From: Brevundimonas subvibrioides
Lineage (GTDB): Bacteria; Pseudomonadota; Alphaproteobacteria; Caulobacterales; Caulobacteraceae
DNA: 64,000 nucleotides
Reading direction: 5' to 3'
NCBI GenBank assembly: GCA_002280475.1
Contig: NCEB01000008.1
Coordinates: 53,165 to 117,164, forward strand
Shown here piece after piece: positions 43,324 to 51,032 of the stretch. The position numbers and the translations under genes were made by a program. The notes below the pieces were generated by a model, which saw only the letters and a list, made by a program, of their open reading frames with translations, was not told the origin of the DNA and ran no database searches. How positions within the stretch are numbered: position 1 is the stretch's first letter; each line of letters opens with the position of its first letter.

Positions 43324-44085
43324 TCAGGCCCGCAGCTTCAACGCCGCGCGATCCGCTTCCGGAACCGCCGCATAGACCGTCGCGGGCCGGATGCGGAGAC
43401 GATAACGCGCGGTCTCCAGCGGTTCGGCGAACAGGGCCTCGTAGTCCAGGCCGGGAAGCCAGCGCGCGACGCGCCCGTTGCGCCAGGCCTGAAGTACGGC
43501 GCGGCGGGCCGGGATGGCCCGGTTCTCGCGCTGGATCTCTCGCGCCGCGCCCCAGCCGATGAAGCCGAAGCCCAGATTGTGGGTCTGGCCATAGGAAAAG
43601 CTGACCACGCAGGCCTCGCCCAGCGCGTCGGTGCCGTAGCCGGTCAGGACGTGCCAGATGTCGTGAACGTCGCGCAGCCGCCGCGAATACCAGACGACGG
43701 GATGCGGCGCGTCGATCTCGGGCGCGACCTCCCGCGCCGTCTCGGCCAGGCCGTCGGCGGTGAAGCCCCGGGCCTCGCGGAAGGCGCGGTACTCGGCTCC
43801 CACGGTGCCGGGTTCGAACCGGGCCAGCCAGGCGGGGTCGTCCAGCTTGTGCGCCAGTTCCTCTCGCAGGAAGGCCTGGCGTCCGCCCTCGACGGTGCGG
43901 AGCATGCGGTTGTAGCCCCTGGCACCCGAGCCGCCGGTCAGGGCCCGCATGATCTCGAACACCTGGGCGGTGTCTTCCTTGTCGCGGATCAGCTTGCGGA
44001 AGGCGCGAAGCGCCGTCAGCGGACGCAGCCGCTGGGGCGCGAGCTCCTGGAAATCGTCGGGATAGACGGCGGCATCCATCGTCAT
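43324..44085 (-). CDS. coq4: ubiquinone biosynthesis protein COQ4
   Basis: A 253-residue COQ4-family protein. The zinc-ligand motif HDxxH is seen as RDVHDIWHVLTGYG (about 138-151), followed by GEACVVSFSYGQTHNLGFGFIGWG. In mitochondria COQ4 scaffolds the Q biosynthetic complex and has been implicated in C1 decarboxylation/hydroxylation of the ring; bacterial homologues are thought to act likewise. It fits with ubiX and the COQ10-like gene in this window. The start is ATG 44085 or ATG 44079. Confidence 0.9.
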   Translation of the reverse strand: MTMDAAVYPDDFQELAPQRLRPLTALRAFRKLIRDKEDTAQVFEIMRALTGGSGARGYNRMLRTVEGGRQAFLREELAHKLDDPAWLARFEPGTVGAEYRAFREARGFTADGLAETAREVAPEIDAPHPVVWYSRRLRDVHDIWHVLTGYGTDALGEACVVSFSYGQTHNLGFGFIGWGAAREIQRENRAIPARRAVLQAWRNGRVARWLPGLDYEALFAEPLETARYRLRIRPATVYAAVPEADRAALKLRA

Positions 44086-44160
44086 CGCTTACATCCGGCT
44101 GCGGAGCCGATAGTCTATCGCAACCCACGGCCCGGCCCAAGCGATCAGACGGTCCTTTCC

Positions 44161-44391
44161 ATGCTCAAGAAACGCTCCGTCGTCCTCGCCGGCCACGCCA
44201 CCTCCGTGGCGCTGGAGCCGGAGTTCTGGGCGGTGCTGGACCGGGTGGCGGCGGACCGGGATCTCAGCCAGGCCGGGCTGCTGGCCTGGGTCGACCAGAC
44301 GCGCGGACGACGCTCCCTGGCCTCGGCCTGCCGGCTCCTGGCGCTGGAGCATGCCGCCGCCCTTCCCACCGGGCCGCGCTTTCATCATTAG
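44161..44391 (+). CDS. ribbon-helix-helix domain protein
   Basis: A 76-residue protein beginning MLKKRSVVLAGHATSVALEPEFWAVLDRVAADRDLSQAGLL, the RHH_4 pattern (a basic strand followed by two helices). These are probable DNA-binding proteins common in alphaproteobacteria. The C-terminus (RRSLASACRLLALEHA) is typical of the subgroup. The gene stands alone, divergent from coq4 with a 75-nt gap, and no target is evident. Confidence 0.82.
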   Translation: MLKKRSVVLAGHATSVALEPEFWAVLDRVAADRDLSQAGLLAWVDQTRGRRSLASACRLLALEHAAALPTGPRFHH

Positions 44392-44404
44392 CGGGCTCGC
44401 CATG

Positions 44405-44433
44405 AAAAACGGCCCCGGATCGCTCCGGGGCCG
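44405..44433 (-). terminator. intrinsic terminator downstream of the YdcH gene
   Basis: Read on the minus strand, nine complementary bases (CGGCCCCGG and CCGGGGCCG) around a 6-nt loop are followed directly by TTTTT. It lies 25 nt after the minus-strand ydcH-like stop and 14 nt after the convergent RHH gene. This is the best canonical rho-independent terminator in the window. Confidence 0.85.
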
Positions 44434-44457
44434 TCGCTGGTATAGGAGACACCGCGC

Positions 44458-44631
44458 CTAACCGGTGCGGGCCTCCAGGCTGGTGATCTCCTCCTTGATC
44501 CGGAGCTTCTGTCGCTTGAGCTTCCTGACCTGCAAGTCATCCACGGAAGGATGACCGAACTCGCGCTGAATGGTCTCATCCAGCACGCGGTGACGGTTTC
44601 CCAGTTCGCGGATACGAGCTTCGATGGTCAT
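44458..44631 (-). CDS. YdcH/DUF465 family protein (first of two)
   Basis: A 57-residue coiled-coil-forming protein, MTIEARIRELGNRHRVLDETIQREFGHPSVDDLQVRKLKRQKLRIKEEITSLE. The HxxLD...KLKRQKLRIKEEI pattern is the DUF465 signature. Function is unknown. GGAGG lies 8 nt before the ATG at 44631; an ATG five codons earlier overlaps that site and is less likely. A paralogue lies at 45892-46116, on the other side of ubiX. Confidence 0.88.
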   Translation of the reverse strand: MTIEARIRELGNRHRVLDETIQREFGHPSVDDLQVRKLKRQKLRIKEEITSLEARTG

Positions 44632-44770
44632 GGCTTGCGCCTCCATGTCTAAGGGACGAGGGTAGTGAGCGCCCGGATTGACGACCTGTAGAATCACGTT
44701 TCGGTGACGCAAGACATCGTTATCCAAACATCCGGATGCCCGCATCCTCACTCGCAGCCTCCCTCTGAAT

Positions 44771-45388
44771 ATGGACCAAGATGTGAACGGAGCCGCACAA
44801 ACCCCGCGCCGCCTGGTGGTCGGCATTTCCGGGGCGTCAGGCGTCGTTTACGGCGCGCGGGTGCTGGATGCGCTGAACGAAATGGGTGTCGAAAGCCACC
44901 TGGTCGTGACGCGCGCCGCCCTGCTGACCCTGTCGCAGGAAACGGATCTGACGCCCGATGATCTGACATCCAAGGCCACGGTCGTGCATCGGCTGAACGA
45001 TGTCGGTGCCAGCATCGCCTCGGGCTCGTTCCGGACGCTTGGGATGATCGTCGCGCCCTGCTCTGTGCGGACCATGAGCGAGATCGCCACCGGCGTGACC
45101 TCGACCCTGCTGACCCGCGCCGCCGATGTGGTGCTGAAGGAGCGACGGCCGCTGGTGCTGATGGTGCGCGAGACGCCGTTCCACCTCGGCCATTTGAGGA
45201 CCATGACGGCCCTGACGGAGATGGGTGCGATCATCGCCCCGCCCCTGCCCGCTCTCTACGCCCGCCCCGCATCGATCGCCGAGATGATCGATCAGTCGGT
45301 CGGGCGGGCGCTGGACCTGTTCGGCCTGGAATGGGCGGCCGTCCGGCGCTGGGACGGGCTGAAGGGTCCGGCGGCGGAGGAGGCGTGA
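44771..45388 (+). CDS. ubiX: flavin prenyltransferase UbiX
   Basis: Makes prenylated FMN, the cofactor of the UbiD decarboxylase in ubiquinone synthesis. The 205-residue flavoprotein has VVGISGASGVVYGARVLDAL at the FMN phosphate site, VVHRLNDVGASIASGSFRTLGMIVAPCSVRTMSEIATG and the LVLMVRETPFHLGHLRTM arginine/glutamate region. The start is ATG 44771. Its stop overlaps the next gene as GTGA. Confidence 0.96.
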   Translation: MDQDVNGAAQTPRRLVVGISGASGVVYGARVLDALNEMGVESHLVVTRAALLTLSQETDLTPDDLTSKATVVHRLNDVGASIASGSFRTLGMIVAPCSVRTMSEIATGVTSTLLTRAADVVLKERRPLVLMVRETPFHLGHLRTMTALTEMGAIIAPPLPALYARPASIAEMIDQSVGRALDLFGLEWAAVRRWDGLKGPAAEEA

Positions 45389-45852
45389 GCGCGTTCTGGG
45401 ACTGGGCGCTGGTGGCCTATCGCGCGCCCGGGGTGTCGGAGGCCTGTCTGGAGCTGCAGGACGGAGCCGGTCAGAACGTGCCCCTGCTGCTGTGGGCCGG
45501 CTGGACGTCCGCGACCGGCCGCGCGCTCGACGACGACACGATCGAGGCCGCCTGCGACGCCGCCCGGGCGTGGGAGAGTATCGCCGTCCTGCCGCTGCGG
45601 AGCGTGCGCCGGACCCTGAAGAAGCCGATCCCCGACATCGGCGACGCCGGACGCGAGGCCCTGCGCGATCAGGTCAAGGCGGTTGAACTGGCCGCCGAGC
45701 GCCACCTGATGGCCGATCTGGAGGCGCTGATCGAGGCCGTCCCTGGCGCGCCCCGCCCCACAGTCGAGGCCCTGGTCGCCGTCGCGCGGGTGTGGAGCCG
45801 CGTGGTGCCGCGCCAGGCCCTGACCACGCTCGCCGAACGTCTTCCGGCGTGA
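45385..45852 (+). CDS. TIGR02444/DUF2390 family protein
   Basis: A 155-residue soluble helical protein starting at GTG 45385. SAFWDWALVAYRAPGVSEACLELQDGAGQNVPLLLWAGW is the family signature, with the conserved W-x-W and N-VNLLL-like segment. Function is unknown. Translational coupling to ubiX (GTGA overlap) recurs in alphaproteobacteria and hints at a ubiquinone or decarboxylase link, but that is inference. Confidence 0.82.
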   Translation: MSAFWDWALVAYRAPGVSEACLELQDGAGQNVPLLLWAGWTSATGRALDDDTIEAACDAARAWESIAVLPLRSVRRTLKKPIPDIGDAGREALRDQVKAVELAAERHLMADLEALIEAVPGAPRPTVEALVAVARVWSRVVPRQALTTLAERLPA

Positions 45853-45891
45853 CGCGGGCTCGGCTATAAGCCCGCCGTTCCGGGACCCGCG

Positions 45892-46116
45892 ATGAACGAC
45901 GACCAGCCCTTTCTGACCGACGATGAATTGGCACTGCACGCGCAGGTCAAGCTGCTGCGACTGGAGCATGCCGACCTCGACGCCTCGATCGAGGCCCTGT
46001 CGCATATGCCGATCCCCGATCAGCTGCTGATCGCGCGGCTTAAGCGCAAGAAGCTTTCGCTGCGCGACGAGATCGTGAAGATCGAGAGCCGCATCCTGCC
46101 CGACATCATCGCGTAG
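45892..46116 (+). CDS. YdcH/DUF465 family protein (second of two)
   Basis: A 74-residue protein whose LLRLEHADLDASIEALSHMPIPDQLLIARLKRKKLSLRDEIVKIES region is the DUF465 pattern, with a longer acidic N-terminus than the paralogue at 44458-44631. It follows the TIGR02444 gene by 39 nt and ends 7 nt before the convergent photolyase stop. Function unknown. Confidence 0.87.
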   Translation: MNDDQPFLTDDELALHAQVKLLRLEHADLDASIEALSHMPIPDQLLIARLKRKKLSLRDEIVKIESRILPDIIA

Positions 46117-46122
46117 CGGCCG

Positions 46123-47682
46123 TCATCGCCTGGCGGCGCCCAGCGCCTCTCGCGCGGCCTCGGCCTCGGCCACCAGCAACGCGCGCTTGTCGGGCCCGAA
46201 GGTGTCGAGCGTGCGATAGGGCATGGCCAGACGGACGTTGTCGCGTAGCCGAGCGCGGTTCCGCTCGAGGAACCCCCAGTACAGCCGGTTGAAGGGGCAG
46301 GCCCCCTCGCCCGTCTTGGCCTTCACGTCGTAGCGACAGCCGGCGCAATAGTCGCTCATCCGGTCGATGTAGGCCCCGGACGCCGCATAGGGCTTGGACC
46401 CCACGATCCCCCCATCGGCGAAGGTCGCCATCCCCCGGGTGTTGGGCATCTCCACCCATTCATAGGCGTCGGCGTAGACCACCATGTACCAATCGTCGAT
46501 CTCGTCCGGGTGGACGCCCAGAAGCATGGCGAGGTTGCCGGTCACCATCAGCCGCTGGATGTGATGGGCATAGGCGTGGTCGCGCGTCGAGGCGACGGTG
46601 TCGGCCACGCAGGCCATGTCGGTCTCTCCGGACCAGAAGAACCACGGCAGGGTTCGGTCGCCGTCCAGGAAGTTGCGCTGCCGATACTCCGGCACTTTGA
46701 GCCAATAGATGCCCCGCACGAACTCGCGCCAGCCCAGGATCTGGCGGATGAAGCCCTCGACCGCGTTCAGCGGCGCGCGACCGGCGCGGTACTCGACCTC
46801 GGCGCGGCGACAGACGTCGAGTGGATCGAGCAGGCCCAGGTTGATCGAGGTCGAGATCAGGCCGTGCCACATCCAGGGCTCGCCTTCGGCCATCGCATCC
46901 TGCCAATCGCCGAAGCCGGGCAGGATGTTTGACAGGAAGTCCGCCAGCACCGTCTCGGCCTGCTCTGCCGTGGTCGGCCACCCGAAGGCATCCAGCGTGC
47001 CGAAATGATCGGGGAACAGACGGGCGACGTCGGCGATCGCTCCCTGCGCCACCGCGTCGGGCGGGATGCGCAGCCGGCGCGGCGGGCGCAGGCCCTTGGA
47101 CAGCTTCTTGCGGTTCTCGGCGTCGTAGTTCCACTGACCGCCGACCGGCTGGCCATCATCGAGCAGGATGCCGGTCTCGCGGCGCATCTCGCGATAGAAG
47201 AACTCCATCCGCAGCTGGCTCTTGCTCGAAGCCCAGCGGCGGAACCGGTCGTGCGAGCAGAGGAAGCGGGTATCGGGGCGGATGTCGACGGGCACGGCGG
47301 CCACGCCGGCGAAGGCCGACAGCATCTCGGCCAGCCGCCACTCTCCGCACTCGGTCATCGCGACCGCGCCGAAGGGCTGGTCGTCCAGCGCGCGATGCAG
47401 TTCGCCGACGATGGACTGGGTGTTGTCCGGATCGTCGATGCGGACATGGCGGACGGTCACGCCCCGCGCCTCAAGCCGCCGGGCAAAGCTGCGCATGGCG
47501 GCGAAGATCAGGGCGATCTTCTGCTTGTGGTGCCGGACATAGGTGGCCTCGTCGCGGACCTCGGCCATCAGGACCACGTCGCTGTCGGCGTCGAGATCGG
47601 CCAGTGCCGAGAGACCATCCGAGAGCTGATCTCCCAGCACCAGCCTAAGCGTGCGCGCGCCGGTCGTGCTAGGCTGGGACAT
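46123..47682 (-). CDS. iron-sulfur bacterial cryptochrome/photolyase (FeS-BCP)
   Basis: A 519-residue photolyase-related protein of the group that carries FAD, a lumazine-type antenna and a [4Fe-4S] cluster and repairs (6-4) photoproducts. LRLVLGDQLSD opens the antenna domain. The four cluster cysteines are visible as DMACVADT, DYCAGC and GACPFNRLYWGFL near the C-terminus. HHIQRLMVTGNLAMLLGVHPDEIDDWYMVVYADAYEWVEMPNTRGMATFADGG is family-specific. AGGAAGGA precedes the ATG. That ATG shares its bases with the start codon of the divergent sseA remnant (CATG). Confidence 0.94.
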   Translation of the reverse strand: MSQPSTTGARTLRLVLGDQLSDGLSALADLDADSDVVLMAEVRDEATYVRHHKQKIALIFAAMRSFARRLEARGVTVRHVRIDDPDNTQSIVGELHRALDDQPFGAVAMTECGEWRLAEMLSAFAGVAAVPVDIRPDTRFLCSHDRFRRWASSKSQLRMEFFYREMRRETGILLDDGQPVGGQWNYDAENRKKLSKGLRPPRRLRIPPDAVAQGAIADVARLFPDHFGTLDAFGWPTTAEQAETVLADFLSNILPGFGDWQDAMAEGEPWMWHGLISTSINLGLLDPLDVCRRAEVEYRAGRAPLNAVEGFIRQILGWREFVRGIYWLKVPEYRQRNFLDGDRTLPWFFWSGETDMACVADTVASTRDHAYAHHIQRLMVTGNLAMLLGVHPDEIDDWYMVVYADAYEWVEMPNTRGMATFADGGIVGSKPYAASGAYIDRMSDYCAGCRYDVKAKTGEGACPFNRLYWGFLERNRARLRDNVRLAMPYRTLDTFGPDKRALLVAEAEAAREALGAARR

Positions 47683-48443
47683 GGCATCCTTCCTGATCTC
47701 GACCGACGACCTCGCCGCCGACCTGAACGCGCCCGATCCCCGGCGCGGTCTTCTTCGACCTGGACGCCGTGTCTGACCACACCAGCGACCTGCCGCACAT
47801 GCTGCCCGACGCCGCAGCCTTCGCGAAAGCCGCGGGGGCCCTGGGCATCGCGGCGAGCGACCGTATCGTCGTCTATGACAGCCAGGGTCTGTTCTCGGCG
47901 GCGCGGGTCTGGTGGACCTTCCGGCTGATGGGTGCCGAGGACGTGCGCGTGCTGGACGGTGGCCTGCCGCGCTGGCGGGCCGAAGGACACCCGCTGGCGT
48001 CCGGCTCAGCAGAAACTCCGCGCCTGGCGGTGTTCGTCACCTCGCCTCGTCCTGGAGCCGTCGTCGACATGCCCACGGTGCTGGCGGCCCTGTCCGGCGA
48101 CGCCCAGATCATCGACGCCAGGCCCGCCGCGCGCTTCTCCGGAGAGGCCACCGAGCCGCGCCCCGGCCTGCGCTCGGGGCATATGCCGGGCGCCTTGAAC
48201 CTGCCGTTCAAGTCGGTGCTCGACGCCGACGGCCGTCTGCTGCCGGCCGAGGCTCTGCGCGACCGGTTCCGGCAGGCGGGCGTGACCTTCGACCGGCCCA
48301 TCATCACCAGCTGCGGCTCTGGTGTAACGGCCGCCATCCTCACCCTGGCCCTTGCGGAACTCGGAGAGGACAGCGCCCTCTACGACGGGGCCTGGGCCGA
48401 ATGGGGCGGCCGATCCGACACGCCGGTCACGACCGGCCCCTGA
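47681..48443 (+). pseudogene. sseA: 3-mercaptopyruvate/thiosulfate sulfurtransferase, broken by an internal deletion
   Basis: The two-domain rhodanese would transfer sulfur from mercaptopyruvate to a thiol acceptor. The frame from ATG 47681 encodes a plausible N-terminus (ASFLISTDDLAADLNAPD) but stops at TGA 47774. Continuing sequence IPGAVFFDLDAVSDHTSDLPHMLP is found one frame over, from 47736, and runs intact to 48443, including the C-terminal active-site loop SCGSGVTAAI. Between the parts about 25 residues expected in the first domain (the VIDASW...RDA region) are missing. A deletion not divisible by three best explains this. A 224-residue product could start at GTG 47769 but would lack the start of the non-catalytic domain. 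Confidence 0.75.
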
Positions 48444-48447
48444 CGAC

Positions 48448-49770
48448 TCAGGCGACGCTCGCCACCGTAGGCTGAGGTTCTGGCGAAACCGGCTCGTCCT
48501 TCTCCCCGCGCGACACGACGGTGGCCAGAACCAGGTCGCCGGTCACGTTCAGCACGGTCCGGCACATGTCCAAAAAGCGATCGACGCCCAGGATCAGGCC
48601 GATCCCCTCTGGCGGAATGCCGACCATGACCAGGATCATGGCGATCACCGGCAGCGAGCCCGCCGGCACGCCCGCCGTGCCGACCCCGCCCAGGATGCAG
48701 ACCAGCATCACCACCACCTGCTGGGTGATCGACAGCTCGATGCCAAAGAACTGGGCGAGGAACAGGACGGTCACCCCCTCGAACAGGGCCGTGCCGTTCT
48801 GGTTGGCGGTGGCCCCGACCGTCAGCACGAAGCGGGAGATCTTGCGGGGAAGCTTCAGCTCGTCCTCCGCCGCCTTCAGCGACACCGGCAGGGTGGCGTT
48901 CGACGAGGCGGTTGTGAAGGCGACCAGCATGGGACGCTGCACCCCCTTGAAGAACCACAGCGGACTACGACCCGCGCCGATCAGCACGACCAGCGGATAG
49001 ACCACGAACATGTGAATCGCCATGGCACCCACGGCCACGCCGACGAAGGCCGCCAGCCGCACCAGCAGGTCCCAGCCGAACAGAGCAGCGAGGTTGAACA
49101 TCAGGCAGGCGATGGCGATCGGCGCCAGCTTGATGACCATGTTGATGAGCTTCATCGTCACCTCGAGCAGACCCTCGATGGTGAGCTTGAGGTGATCGAC
49201 GTTCGGCCCCCTGGCCATGACCAGGCCGATGCCGAACAGCAGGGCGAAGATCATGATCGGCAGGATCTGGTTCTCCGCCGCCGCCGTGAACACGTTGGAC
49301 GGAATCAGGTCGAGGAAGAACTGGCCGAACTGGACGCTCTCGGGCGCGTTCTCGACGATCCCTGCGGCGCCCTCGGCGCCTTCCGCCAGCAGGCGCTGGG
49401 CCAGGGCCGGATCGACGCCGTCACCCGGCCTGAAATAGTTGACCATGCCCAGGCCGATGATCACGGCGATCGTCGAGACCACGACCGTGAGGGCCAGGGT
49501 CTTGAAGCCCGCCCGCCCCAGCGACTTCAGATCGCCCATCTCTGCCACTCCGACCACCAGGGCCGAGAACAGCAGCGGGATCACCAGCATGAACAGAAGC
49601 CGCAGGAAGATCTGACCGGCGGGACCGGTGACGTTCGACGTCAGCCACTGCACCCAGACGACGTCAGGACCGACGAACTGGTTGACGTAGAGACCCGCGC
49701 CCAGGCCGACCGCGAACCCGATCAGCATCAGCCAGTGAAGCGGGACCCCGCCGCGTTTCGTCGTATCCAT
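48448..49770 (-). CDS. dicarboxylate/amino acid:cation (DAACS) symporter
   Basis: A 440-residue membrane protein of the GltP/DctA glutamate-transporter fold with eight transmembrane helices and two hairpins. Substrate-site motifs are TTASSNATLPVSL (the serine-rich hairpin), GATANQNGTALFEGVTVLF (TM7 NMDGT-like) and GVDRFLDMCRTVLNVTGDLVLATVV in TM8. It couples uptake of glutamate, aspartate, serine or C4-dicarboxylates to sodium or protons; the exact substrate is not decided by what I see. The ATG at 49770 (MDTTKRGG) lies close to the first helix. Its stop lies 5 nt from that of the sseA remnant. Confidence 0.92.
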   Translation of the reverse strand: MDTTKRGGVPLHWLMLIGFAVGLGAGLYVNQFVGPDVVWVQWLTSNVTGPAGQIFLRLLFMLVIPLLFSALVVGVAEMGDLKSLGRAGFKTLALTVVVSTIAVIIGLGMVNYFRPGDGVDPALAQRLLAEGAEGAAGIVENAPESVQFGQFFLDLIPSNVFTAAAENQILPIMIFALLFGIGLVMARGPNVDHLKLTIEGLLEVTMKLINMVIKLAPIAIACLMFNLAALFGWDLLVRLAAFVGVAVGAMAIHMFVVYPLVVLIGAGRSPLWFFKGVQRPMLVAFTTASSNATLPVSLKAAEDELKLPRKISRFVLTVGATANQNGTALFEGVTVLFLAQFFGIELSITQQVVVMLVCILGGVGTAGVPAGSLPVIAMILVMVGIPPEGIGLILGVDRFLDMCRTVLNVTGDLVLATVVSRGEKDEPVSPEPQPTVASVA

Positions 49771-49820
49771 TCGTCCCCCGAAGGTGCCGCCCGCGACTGA
49801 CGGGTCGGCTTCAGATGTCG

Positions 49821-50930
49821 CTATCGGACCGGCAGGCCGTAGATCAGGCCGCCCGGTCGCGCGTTCCATTGTGCATTCAACCCGCGCGCCAGGTCGAGGG
49901 GCGATTGCGTGCCCAGGTTCCGCTCGAAGATCTCGCCGTAGTTCCCGACGGCGCCGACGGCGTCGACCGCCCAGGTGGCCGACAGGCCCAGCCGCTGACC
50001 GAATTCGCCCTCGGCCCCCAGCAGGCGTCGGACGCGGGGGTCGCGCGCCGCCTTGGACTGTTCCTCGACATTGGCCTGGGTGACGCCGTACTCCTCGGCC
50101 AGGATCAGGGCGTTAAGCGTCCAGCGGACGACCGCCGTCCACTGCTCGTCGCCGCGCCGCGTGACGGGGCCAAGGGGCTCCTTGGAGATCACCTCCGGAA
50201 GCAGGACGTGCTGGGCCGGACTCGACAGGGTCGTGCGGGCCGCCGCCAACGCCGAGATGTCGGCCGAGAAGGCGTCGCATTCCTCGCGCCCGTAGGCCTC
50301 GCGGGCGGCTTCTTCCGAGGGCTGGACCACGGCCTCGTAGTCGATGCTCCGGCTGCGGAAATAGTCCTCGGCGTTCAGCGCGCTGGTCGAGCCCGACTGG
50401 ACGCAGACCCGCGCCCCGGTCAGTTCGGCCGCGCTGGACAGGTTCAGCGACCGCCGCACCAGAAATCCCTGGCCGTCGTAGTAGTTCACGCCGGCGAAGG
50501 CCAGTTGTCCACCCGTGTCGCGCTCCATGGTCCAGGAGGTGTTGCGCCACAGCACGTCGATACGGTCGTCGGCCAGGGCCTGAAACCGGTTCTCGGCGGT
50601 CAGGGGCACGAAGCGCACAGCGTCGGCGTCGCCGAGGATCGCGGCCGCCAGGCCCCGGCAAAAGTCGGCGTCGAAGCCCCGCCACTCGCCACGATTGTCG
50701 GTGTAGGCGAAGCCGACCAGACCCTGATGCACGCCGCAGTTCAGGCGTCCGCGCCGCTTGATGGCCTGCAGCGTCGGGCTCTCCACGGTCTCGACGGAAG
50801 CGGCGGTCCGCGCCGGCCCCTCGGTCTCGACCGGCACCTCGGGTTCGGCGTCGCGCCCGCAGGCGGCCAGGGCGACGATGGCGGCGAGCGACGCCGTCCA
50901 CAGCGAAATCCGGCCTGAACTCACACCCAT
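49821..50930 (-). CDS. amino-acid ABC transporter substrate-binding lipoprotein (AapJ/BztA type), orphan
   Basis: A 369-residue exported protein. A signal peptide ends in the lipobox LAAC (residues 21-24), so the mature protein should be a lipoprotein. The binding domain has LQAIKRRGRLNCGVHQGLVGFAY, GFDADFCRGLAAAILGD, VDVLWRNTSWT and CVQSGSTSALNAEDYF, as in general L-amino-acid-binding AapJ. AapJ proteins are usually soluble and encoded with aapQMP permease/ATPase genes; neither feature holds here. It may serve a transporter encoded elsewhere or act in sensing. Its neighbour, a DAACS symporter, transports related substrates. Confidence 0.88.
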   Translation of the reverse strand: MGVSSGRISLWTASLAAIVALAACGRDAEPEVPVETEGPARTAASVETVESPTLQAIKRRGRLNCGVHQGLVGFAYTDNRGEWRGFDADFCRGLAAAILGDADAVRFVPLTAENRFQALADDRIDVLWRNTSWTMERDTGGQLAFAGVNYYDGQGFLVRRSLNLSSAAELTGARVCVQSGSTSALNAEDYFRSRSIDYEAVVQPSEEAAREAYGREECDAFSADISALAAARTTLSSPAQHVLLPEVISKEPLGPVTRRGDEQWTAVVRWTLNALILAEEYGVTQANVEEQSKAARDPRVRRLLGAEGEFGQRLGLSATWAVDAVGAVGNYGEIFERNLGTQSPLDLARGLNAQWNARPGGLIYGLPVR

Positions 50931-51032
50931 GATCCGTCCCGCGTCACGGTTTGCGACGACTCGCGTCGTCCCTTCGCGTCCCGGTGGCTATAGAGGCCTT
51001 TGAGCGACGGATCGCAACCCGTGGAGCGCCAG

